This document shows, in pieces, positions 25,419 through 31,917 of a stretch of DNA of 52,195 nucleotides. Source of the stretch: Nitrospirota bacterium. GTDB lineage: Bacteria; Nitrospirota; Thermodesulfovibrionia; Thermodesulfovibrionales; Magnetobacteriaceae. The position numbers and the translations under genes were made by a program. The notes beneath the pieces were generated by a model. That model saw only the letters and a list, made by a program, of their open reading frames with translations, was not told the origin of the DNA and made no database searches. Within the stretch, counting starts at the first letter, position 1. Each line of letters starts with the position of its first letter. The stretch is taken from contig JADFXF010000004.1 of NCBI GenBank assembly GCA_015233685.1, positions 1 through 52,195 on the forward strand, in the 5' to 3' direction.

Positions 25419-25550
25419 TGTCAATAGTGGATACTAAATCATTCATGCCACATCTTTTTTTTCATAGAGCTTTTTTTCATAAGCGGCTGGGGATAGGTAT
25501 CCGAGCCGAGCCAGCTCCATTTCCCCTTCGCTCAGTACCCGATGTTTTTT
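25419..25550 (-). pseudogene. Remnant of an IS3-type transposase, C-terminal end
   Basis: The minus-strand frame reads ELARLGYLSPAAYEKKLY and ends ...KKDVA then TGA at 25443. The LGYLSPxxYE motif, a dozen residues from the stop, is characteristic of the C-terminus of IS3-family orfB. Just after the stop, the plus-strand sequence TGTCAATAGTGGATAC at 25419 looks like a terminal inverted repeat starting TG. Catalytic residues are absent. Confidence 0.4.
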
Positions 25551-25567
25551 GCCTACATCCGATAACT

Positions 25568-25641
25568 TCCCGTCATTATCACCCCGTAGTCTCGTCGGCG
25601 TTTTATCTATTTAGTTTGGGCTGTCGCCTGTTGGCGGCTTC
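25568..25641 (+). repeat. Dispersed repeat, copy 3 (second module)
   Basis: TTTTATCTATTTAGTTTGGG followed by CTGTCGCCTGTTGGCGGCTTC-like sequence matches copies at 11735-11774 and 20734-20780. The G-run palindrome is degenerate here. From 25642 to about 25960 I see no gene, only AT-rich DNA and a TTGACA at 25889 that may be the -35 box for the next gene. Confidence 0.65.
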
Positions 25642-25961
25642 GGTATTCCGGCTTAATGCTATTACGACACAGTCTGTTCACAGCGATGATAACAGTAAAG
25701 TACATAGTGCGTTTGCCCTGGCCTACTATCGCAGCAATTCCCAATGAACTAAAATATCTTTCAATATTAATGTGTTACAAGTATTCAATAATATATTATT
25801 CGCGATATTCTTAATGTATATTGCTTACATATCGATGGCTTATATTTATTTTCATTGAGAATTGCTGTGACAAATTGCTGGAGCTTGCTTGACATCTATA
25901 TGTTAGTATATGGTACACTGCCGTAGTTCCTCAAATCATGAGGATATCACGAAATTAGGGA

Positions 25962-26003
25962 GGGCAATATGGAAAGGGCAATATGGAAAGGGCAATATGG
26001 AAA
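25962..26003 (+). repeat. Three perfect 14-bp tandem repeats across the start codons
   Basis: GGGCAATATGGAAA is repeated at 25962-25975, 25976-25989 and 25990-26003. Every unit has an ATG, and because 14 is not a multiple of 3 the three ATGs are in three different frames. The ATG at 25983 (middle unit) opens the long frame. Confidence 0.95.
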
Positions 26004-27686
26004 GCAAGCATTGGATATTTATTTACTAACAGTATAAAATATGTTTTTCTTTTGATTCTTTTGCTTGGTGCTGTCGAAACAGCCTCTGCTGACATCGCCT
26101 TTTCTATCGTGAATAAACAAAGTGGTAAATGCGTAGACGGTGTGACAGGGCTTCCATTACAGGCGACCTGCACTGGTGCTGACAGCCAAAGCTTTAATTT
26201 ATCACCAGGTACGGGTTCCTATACCGGCTACTATACTATTGTGAATGTCGCAAGTGGGAATGCTTTTAGTGTCGGAGACGATAATAATGTAGGCCCGGGA
26301 TCAAAGATATATATGGGAGGGAACTATTATACTGAAGTCTTTGCAATAAGTACCGTTGACGTTAACATCTATGCTATTCAGTCTAAAAGAGCAGGAGTGG
26401 GGAACTCATGCCTGTCATTCCCAGACAGCATTGATGGAACAAATTTACAGTTAGACACCTGCAACTCAAGCAATAGTAGGCAACTCTTTTTTTGGGGGTA
26501 TGTTCTAACCGTGAGCAAAACAGGCAAAGGTACGGTGACAAGCTCAAATTCGCAAATAAGCTGTGGTTCTACATGTGTTTCAGTGTATTCCACAGGCACA
26601 TCCGTAACACTAACCGCAACGCCGGATACTGGTTATACTTTTTCAGGCTATACAGGGTGTGATTCTCAAAATGGCTCTCAATGTACTGTTCAAATATCAG
26701 CTAAAACGGCTGTAAAGGCAACATTTTTACCACTATATACCCTTAATGTAAGCACAACTGGCAGCGGTACGGTGGTAAGCACACCATCGGGAATAAGTTG
26801 TGGTTCCTCATGTTCTACCCAATATGCATCCGGTACATCCGTAGTGCTAACTGCAACGCCAAGCTCTGGTTACGGTCTTTCAAGCTGGACTGGGTGTGAT
26901 TCGACAAACGGTACTCAATGCACTGTTTCGATGGCATCGGCCAGAAACGTAACCGCAACGTTTTTACCATACTATACCGTGAGCGTAACAAAAACCGGCA
27001 CAGGTACGGGCACAATAACGAGCAAACCAGCAGGGGTAAGCTGCGGCTCAACCTGTTCATCGTCATTTATATCAGGGACGGGGTTATATCTGACAGCCAC
27101 GGCTGCCTCCGGTTCGACATTTTCAGGTTATACGGGATGCGATACGGTAAACGGCAGCGGGTGTTACGTGTTGGTGTCATCGGCTAAAAACGTAACCGCA
27201 ACATTTACATTGTCAGTATCAGCGGACTATAGCGCTGCAAGCACGATGGTTAACACGATATATAGTCAATATCCATCAGTTTTTGGCACTAAATCAGGCG
27301 CTGTGATAACAGGGGCTGACGCAAGCGGCACATACTATATTCAATGGTTTACGAATGGTTCTGCCATTATGGCGTATTCAGACGGGCATATGTATTACTA
27401 TTATGGCGGTAACTGGTACTCTCTTGGGGTAGTTTGGAACTACTATGCTGCTGCAAGCGCGATGATTAACACAGTATATAGCGAATATTACTCGTTTTTT
27501 GGGACAAAATCTGGAAGTATAGTTACAGGAACATCCGGTTCAGCCACGTACTATACACAGTGGTTTACAAATGGTGCCGCGCTTGTCGCTTGGACAGACG
27601 GAACTATATATACTTACTATAATGGCACATGGTACCCTCTTGGGGTGAAGTGGTCATCAGAACCAGAGCATGAACCTGAGCAATAG
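25983..27686 (+). CDS. Secreted ricin-type lectin / InlB-like repeat protein
   Basis: A 567-residue exported protein. The signal region spans about 1-36 (IKYVFLLILLLGAVETASA). A ricin-type beta-trefoil follows (about 37-175, AFSIVNKQSGKCVDG and SCLSFPDSIDGTNLQL), then three InlB-like B-repeats (starting near 178, 256, 335) with paired Cys as in the protein at the left edge. The C-terminus has two ~68-residue repeats (YYIQWFTNGSAIMAYSDG and YYTQWFTNGAALVAWTDG, each ending WY.LGV) that resemble LGFP-type wall-binding repeats. It probably binds glycans at the cell surface. Start choice is uncertain: the best Shine-Dalgarno (AGGGAGGG) faces an ATG in another frame. Confidence 0.82.
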   Translation: MERAIWKASIGYLFTNSIKYVFLLILLLGAVETASADIAFSIVNKQSGKCVDGVTGLPLQATCTGADSQSFNLSPGTGSYTGYYTIVNVASGNAFSVGDDNNVGPGSKIYMGGNYYTEVFAISTVDVNIYAIQSKRAGVGNSCLSFPDSIDGTNLQLDTCNSSNSRQLFFWGYVLTVSKTGKGTVTSSNSQISCGSTCVSVYSTGTSVTLTATPDTGYTFSGYTGCDSQNGSQCTVQISAKTAVKATFLPLYTLNVSTTGSGTVVSTPSGISCGSSCSTQYASGTSVVLTATPSSGYGLSSWTGCDSTNGTQCTVSMASARNVTATFLPYYTVSVTKTGTGTGTITSKPAGVSCGSTCSSSFISGTGLYLTATAASGSTFSGYTGCDTVNGSGCYVLVSSAKNVTATFTLSVSADYSAASTMVNTIYSQYPSVFGTKSGAVITGADASGTYYIQWFTNGSAIMAYSDGHMYYYYGGNWYSLGVVWNYYAAASAMINTVYSEYYSFFGTKSGSIVTGTSGSATYYTQWFTNGAALVAWTDGTIYTYYNGTWYPLGVKWSSEPEHEPEQ

Positions 27687-27705
27687 CATACAATAGCATC
27701 GTTTA

Positions 27706-27731
27706 CGAAGGCGGCTTAAAAGCCGCCTTCG
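27706..27731 (+). terminator. Hairpin after the secreted lectin-like protein
   Basis: A 12-bp stem (CGAAGGCGGCTT / AAGCCGCCTTCG) with a 2-nt loop, 19 nt after the stop. No T-run follows, so termination strength is uncertain. Confidence 0.5.
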
Positions 27732-27739
27732 CATTGTTG

Positions 27740-27890
27740 GTGCGCCCGGCATGGGCGCATACTTGGTGGTGTAAGTCCACTACGGGGTCTGATAGCGCCA
27801 ACCGTTAGCCAAAGGCAAGGGTGTCCGTTGTGAAGCGGAATCTGAAGGAAGTCGGCGGCAAAGCTCCGGGCTGAGGAACACGAACCGTAT
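27740..27890 (+). mobile_element. Group II intron fragment (5' part of domain I)
   Basis: The DNA opens with GTGCGCCCGGCATGGGCG and contains AAGTCCACTACGGGGTC, GAATCTGAAGGAAGTC, GGCAAAGCTCCGGGCTGAGG and AACACGAACCGTAT, which are typical of the start of bacterial group II introns. No reverse transcriptase ORF and no domain V hairpin follow, so this is a truncated 5' end. The rest of 27687-28012 holds the hairpin above and no gene. Confidence 0.75.
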
Positions 27891-28012
27891 ATTATTGACA
27901 GTATTGGGACAACTCCCAATTATTATAATGTGGCCTTACATAAGTGCCTCGTTTCGTTACGTGCCCTCTTACTTAAACCAGTGCATCAGAAAAAGCTGTT
28001 CTTAAATCAATT

Positions 28013-28534
28013 TCAGTCCTCGAACACGTCTTTGATATTGATTTCAAGCCCACCAATGACCTTAGATGTAACCACACCCTCACTTTCGGCATAGGAATGG
28101 AGCTTATACTTGCCTTCCTCAATCGTAAAGACTTCAAATATTTTAAGCTCCGGTATGATTACCCAATATTCCGGTACGCCGTATTTCTCGTATATATCTT
28201 TTTTTATATTGGTATCCCATCGGAATGACCCTTGTGAAACTATCTCACACACCATATCCGGTACACCTCGTATCCAATCCTGAATGATTGCCGTGTTATT
28301 TTTCCTGATAAACAATATGTCAGGCTGAAGCCTGTTTAAGCCTTCCTCAAGGATTACGTCAAGTGGAGAGTAAAGCACATTACCTAAATCGTTTTTCTTG
28401 ACATGGGACAGGACTGCCCACAGTATTCTTTGACTGATTATCTGATGTTTACTAAAAGGGCTTGGCGACACGACTTCCTCCCCGTTAATTATCTCTGTTA
28501 AGTCTAACTCTCGTTGCAGTGTAAGCGTTTCCAT
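28013..28534 (-). CDS. Uma2-family (PD-D/EXK-like) endonuclease
   Basis: A 173-residue protein of the Uma2/DUF820 family: EVVSPSPFSKHQIISQRILW (N-terminal helix), LYSPLDVILEEGLNRLQPDILFI with the Asp-Ile-Leu active-site strand, VPDMVCEIVSQGS (E..S motif), KKDIYEKYGVPEYWVI. This matches the restriction-endonuclease-like core, with Asp, Glu and the motif after Ser in the right order. Uma2 proteins are numerous in some bacteria and their role is unsettled. It is monocistronic and faces the upstream intron fragment. The start ATG at 28534 is clear. Confidence 0.88.
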   Translation of the reverse strand: METLTLQRELDLTEIINGEEVVSPSPFSKHQIISQRILWAVLSHVKKNDLGNVLYSPLDVILEEGLNRLQPDILFIRKNNTAIIQDWIRGVPDMVCEIVSQGSFRWDTNIKKDIYEKYGVPEYWVIIPELKIFEVFTIEEGKYKLHSYAESEGVVTSKVIGGLEINIKDVFED

Positions 28535-28670
28535 GATTATATTCTACAATCAAGCATATTGATTTGTCTACGGGACAGCAAGAAGGGAATCAATTCTCTG
28601 AATTTGCAAAAAAACCGTTAACAACGTTACTATACACACATTATTTATACATCAGCGTGGGGAGGTGTTA

Positions 28671-29810
28671 TTGAAACCGTTGCGAGGGCACCACAGGGAT
28701 ATGTACCGGTACTGCGGGCCGTTGTTCGATGGCTTTTATGTCGCGATACAGTCAGATGGCCAGGTGGTGTGTAGCTGCCGCGACGCGTGGGATGTGCTTA
28801 GTTTGGGAAGGGTTCCCGATAACCGCCTTTATGATGTCTGGCACGGTGAGGCAGCAGAATCTATCAGAGAGTTGTTCAGACAAAACACCCCGTCCAAGAC
28901 CTGCCTGAGCTGCCCTTTTATCGTCTCTACACATAATAAGGACAGGCTCTACCGCCCGATTAACACCCCTTATATGATCTTCTTAGAGACCAATGCAACC
29001 TGTAATCTGAGGTGCAAACGCTGTGACCGCAAAAAGATATTAGAGGCGCGTGAAATGCCGCACATGCCGATTGACCTCTTCAAAGAAATAATCAATGATT
29101 TAAACACACTTGAGAATTTTAAGGCGCTAATCCTGCACAACTACGGCGAGCCATTCCTACATAAAGACATCTACGATATGCTCCTGTACACCAGACATAG
29201 CGCCCCTTTTATTAACACATATATCTCTACCAACGGCCTACTCATAGACAGCGAAGAGAAACAGCGCATCGTGGCCAACACGGTTGACCAGATAGTCTTC
29301 TCTATTGATGGCAGCTCCGAAGCCTCTTATATACAGTACCGGCAGGGGGGGAATTTTGAGAAAGCCTTTAACAATATGGCCGCCCTCGCGGCACAAAAGA
29401 GGCAGGTGGCGTCAGATATTGATATCATATGGCGGTATCTGCTGTTTCGCTGGAACGACTTCGACGAGGAGATGCAGAGGGCTGTGCAATTAAGCGAAGC
29501 GGCGGGGGTCAGACTATTCTGGCACATAACGACTAATCCACCCGGTGACCAGTCCGCCAAATACACAGTAGGGGACACAATTAACACGCCAAAGATTCAG
29601 GACAGACTGTGGCTTGAGCCGCCCTTTGGCGTATTAAACGTTAAGAGAAATGACTGTGACCCAAAAAAATGGGAGCGAATCGCAGCGTGCGGAGTGAGCG
29701 ATTATTTTGCTCGCTACAAAAACGCAAATGCGCAGCCGGGTGCTCAGGCTGGTAGTATTGCCGGAAAAATTATCGCTATGCTTGGCTCCATATTAAACAA
29801 GAGGGGTTAG
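28671..29810 (+). CDS. Radical SAM enzyme with N-terminal SPASM-like domain
   Basis: A 379-residue protein. The N-terminal region (about 15-85) looks like a SPASM/twitch cluster-binding domain: C-GPLF...VAIQSDGQVVCSC, LGRVPDNRLYDVWHG and CLSCPF. The radical SAM core follows, with CNLRCKRC (about 112-119), NYGEPFLHKD (GE motif), YISTNGLL and VDQIVFSIDGSS. The SPASM domain normally follows the core; here it precedes it. TTG at 28671 has GGGGAGG at 5-nt spacing; GTG at 28665 overlaps that site. A peptide or protein may be the substrate; no candidate peptide was found beside it. Confidence 0.8.
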   Translation: MKPLRGHHRDMYRYCGPLFDGFYVAIQSDGQVVCSCRDAWDVLSLGRVPDNRLYDVWHGEAAESIRELFRQNTPSKTCLSCPFIVSTHNKDRLYRPINTPYMIFLETNATCNLRCKRCDRKKILEAREMPHMPIDLFKEIINDLNTLENFKALILHNYGEPFLHKDIYDMLLYTRHSAPFINTYISTNGLLIDSEEKQRIVANTVDQIVFSIDGSSEASYIQYRQGGNFEKAFNNMAALAAQKRQVASDIDIIWRYLLFRWNDFDEEMQRAVQLSEAAGVRLFWHITTNPPGDQSAKYTVGDTINTPKIQDRLWLEPPFGVLNVKRNDCDPKKWERIAACGVSDYFARYKNANAQPGAQAGSIAGKIIAMLGSILNKRG

Positions 29811-29830
29811 TTTAACCCCAAACTGTCGGC

Positions 29831-30208
29831 TTATCTGTCATGCCATCGCTTTTTGGCGTCTTCGTAAAAGAGGTCGAGTTCTTTACTCTGTGCCTCGGTG
29901 AGTTTCGTTTTCATTTCGGAGATAGCCGCCTCAATAATCCTCTCGGCCTCCGGCTGGTGCCTTTGTCTCAACTGTTTTAATTCTATGTGTGCCCTGTCCA
30001 CAATAGGCTCTATATCCCGCAGTTGATCCTTCGTAAGATTTAGTTCACCCGATAGTTTCGATAAAATCAATCTCTTAAACGCCGGTGGCCCTTCGTGAAA
30101 GACTGCCTCCATCTTGTGTTTCGTGATAATACCGCCAATAACGGCACCCGCTAAGATTCCAGACAGAAATATCGCAAGGCACCCAGTGAAGACCTTCCAG
30201 TTTTTCAT
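29831..30208 (-). CDS. Periplasmic Spy/CpxP-like helical protein (membrane-anchored)
   Basis: A 125-residue protein with an N-terminal membrane helix (CLAIFLSGILAGAVIGGIIT) and a helical periplasmic part: LSGELNLTKDQLRDIEPIVD and KLTEAQSKELDLFYEDAKKR, the LTxxQ patterns typical of Spy/CpxP/CnrX-type sensors. It is the last gene of the sigma/anti-sigma unit, 24 nt after the anti-sigma candidate, so it may be the periplasmic signal sensor that controls the sigma factor. GGAGGTATTAAG precedes the start. Confidence 0.72.
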   Translation of the reverse strand: MKNWKVFTGCLAIFLSGILAGAVIGGIITKHKMEAVFHEGPPAFKRLILSKLSGELNLTKDQLRDIEPIVDRAHIELKQLRQRHQPEAERIIEAAISEMKTKLTEAQSKELDLFYEDAKKRWHDR

Positions 30209-30232
30209 CTCTTAATACCTCCATAATCAGGT

Positions 30233-30541
30233 TTATAAAAACAACTGCAACGCGCTAATGCCGGAGGGGTCATCAACAAACACCCCGAAGGCGGCGTAAC
30301 CGCCGTCACTGCCGGACAACACCGCGTACAGAGCGACCGTCAGGGCGCACGCGGCCGTTGCGGCGGCAAAAGGCCAGATAAATCTCTGGAGTTCATCTGC
30401 CTTTGTGGCGTGTACCGCTTTGACCCGCGCCATTACACCGTTATACCACTTTTCGTCTGGCGGCGTGACATGGCGCCCTCTTTGATGGCCTTCTCTGAGG
30501 GCTTCTTCTATTTTTGTTATCATGCCATTGTTGTTTTTCAT
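30233..30541 (-). CDS. Candidate anti-sigma factor, single transmembrane helix
   Basis: A 102-residue protein: a cytoplasmic N-terminal half (MITKIEEALREGHQRGRH, PDEKWYNGVMARVKAV) and a membrane helix (FIWPFAAATAACALTVALYAVL), ending with a short periplasmic tail. Its start overlaps the sigma factor stop by 4 nt. Size, topology and position fit an anti-sigma factor, but the zinc-binding HxxxCxxC motif of ZAS proteins is absent, so the call is inference. It may pass the signal from the Spy-like protein encoded next. Confidence 0.6.
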   Translation of the reverse strand: MKNNNGMITKIEEALREGHQRGRHVTPPDEKWYNGVMARVKAVHATKADELQRFIWPFAAATAACALTVALYAVLSGSDGGYAAFGVFVDDPSGISALQLFL

Positions 30542-31155
30542 TGTACGCCCTCCTTTAGTTTATTAAAATCTATGTGGCCCAGTATTTTTTTTCTAAGTTT
30601 AGTCCTTGCCCTATGTGCCCTGACCTTTACATTAACCATGCTGAGATTGAGCATTTGAGCCGCCTCCTTAACGCTGTAACCCTCAAGATATATCAACGTG
30701 ACGGCCATTCTTTCAACAGGGGCAAGAGAACTCATTGCCCAGTTAATAATTTCTACGGTTTCCCTTTGCATCTGTGCATCCCTGAACCGCCCTACAGAGT
30801 CTTCATTGACAACCCTTTGGAACCACCGCTGGTGGTCATCAGTCAACGAACTCATCGTAAGTTCCCGTCTTTTATAGTGCGTCCTCCAGTAGTCATAGCA
30901 AGAGCGTACGGTAATGGTTCTAAGCCAGTACTTAAACTGGCCTTTCGCGTTAAAAGACGATAGGCCCTCAAAGGCATTGACAAACGTCTCCTGTGCGGCC
31001 TCGGAAACGGCCTCCTGAGGTACATACGAAGCGGCGATTTTGAATACATACGCGCTGTATTTCCTGACGATGGCCTCAAACTCATCGGTGTCTCCGGCTA
31101 TGACGCGTCCGATTACCTCGTTATCCAGTGAATCTTCGCTCAGCGTATCGGGCAT
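30538..31155 (-). CDS. ECF-type RNA polymerase sigma factor
   Basis: A 205-residue sigma-70-family protein with region 2 (FEAIVRKYSAYVFKIAASYV, EAAQETFVNAFEGLSSFN, FKYWLRTITVRSCYDYWRTH) and region 4 (LAPVERMAVTLIYLEGYSVK, NLSMVNVKVRAHRARTKLRK). Regions 1 and 3 are absent, as in ECF sigma factors. ATG at 31155 is preferred: an upstream ATG at 31227 falls in a Rho-independent terminator, and a TATAAT (31179-31174) lies just in front. The operon continues with a candidate anti-sigma factor (4-nt overlap) and a Spy-like protein. Confidence 0.88.
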   Translation of the reverse strand: MPDTLSEDSLDNEVIGRVIAGDTDEFEAIVRKYSAYVFKIAASYVPQEAVSEAAQETFVNAFEGLSSFNAKGQFKYWLRTITVRSCYDYWRTHYKRRELTMSSLTDDHQRWFQRVVNEDSVGRFRDAQMQRETVEIINWAMSSLAPVERMAVTLIYLEGYSVKEAAQMLNLSMVNVKVRAHRARTKLRKKILGHIDFNKLKEGVQ

Positions 31156-31197
31156 TGTATTTGATCCATCCCTATTATACTTGAAGTTAATGTAAAA

Positions 31198-31222
31198 GGG
31201 GCAAGGGTTTGCGCCTTGCCCC
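31198..31222 (-). terminator. Rho-independent terminator between Spy-like and sigma genes
   Basis: Minus strand GGGGCAAGG, 7-nt loop, CCTTGCCCC, then TTTT, 14 nt after the stop of the upstream gene. It ends the transcript from that gene, so the sigma operon needs its own promoter. Confidence 0.85.
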
Positions 31223-31235
31223 TCCATCTGAATAA

Positions 31236-31754
31236 CTATCCGCCGTTATTGCTTATCCAAAGGTCAACGATGGAATGAATGTTCTGCATTTTGCTCTTGA
31301 CGCGCGCGTACATATCTGTTCTGAACTGAGTTGCCGCGGCCAACTGTTCGGCACTCAGGACGCCCTGAACTTGTGCGGCGACCTGTGCCCTTAGCACGGC
31401 GAGTTCCTCTTCGGCTGCGGCCGCTGTCTTTGCCGCCTGACGCACCTTGCTCTCATCATACGCCGTACTGTGGATGGCGTCGCACAGGTTTTTCTTTGCC
31501 TCTGCCACGGTTGCAACACTACTTCCCATTGTCTGGCGATAGGACTTCAGTATTGCGGCTATCTGCTGCTTCTGCGAATCGCTGAGTTTCAGTCCGAGCA
31601 TGAATTTCAGAAACGGTGCTTCGATGCCGTCCGTGGCTCCGGCAGCCGCAAATCCATACGCCTTGTTAACGTTTAATCCTCCAACAAACACCGTGGCACA
31701 TAGGGCTGCAAAGAGAGCTACCGCCAAAAACCTTTTACCGTTTTTACACATCAT
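31236..31754 (-). CDS. Spy/CpxP (LTXXQ)-like periplasmic protein
   Basis: A 172-residue protein with a signal peptide (KRFLAVALFAALCATVFVGG, cleavage near AYG) and long helices: LGLKLSDSQKQQIAAILKSY, AKTAAAAEEELAVLRAQVAA, VQGVLSAEQLAAATQFRTDM. The two LSxxQ motifs are typical of Spy chaperones and related metal or envelope-stress sensors. ATG at 31754 has AAGGAGG at 8-nt spacing; the open frame upstream to 31856 is not used. It is transcribed just before the sigma unit but ends at its own terminator, so it may be a target or second sensor of the system. Confidence 0.78.
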   Translation of the reverse strand: MMCKNGKRFLAVALFAALCATVFVGGLNVNKAYGFAAAGATDGIEAPFLKFMLGLKLSDSQKQQIAAILKSYRQTMGSSVATVAEAKKNLCDAIHSTAYDESKVRQAAKTAAAAEEELAVLRAQVAAQVQGVLSAEQLAAATQFRTDMYARVKSKMQNIHSIVDLWISNNGG

Positions 31755-31917
31755 ACGTACTTCCTCCTTAAATTTTATTCTGGGAATCATCCAGTCAGGC
31801 TGGCCTTCTGTTCCCTTAACTACTAAGTCGCGCTTCAATTGCGAAAGGTTACACATTACTGGATATTGCTAAACTCAATAAGTTAAAATTGTAGAAATAA
31901 TTTTTGGAGATAGAACC

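Noticed and set aside
27716-27919. Minus-strand ORF of 67 codons across the intron fragment
   Set aside because: It is antisense to a recognisable structured RNA and has no protein features.
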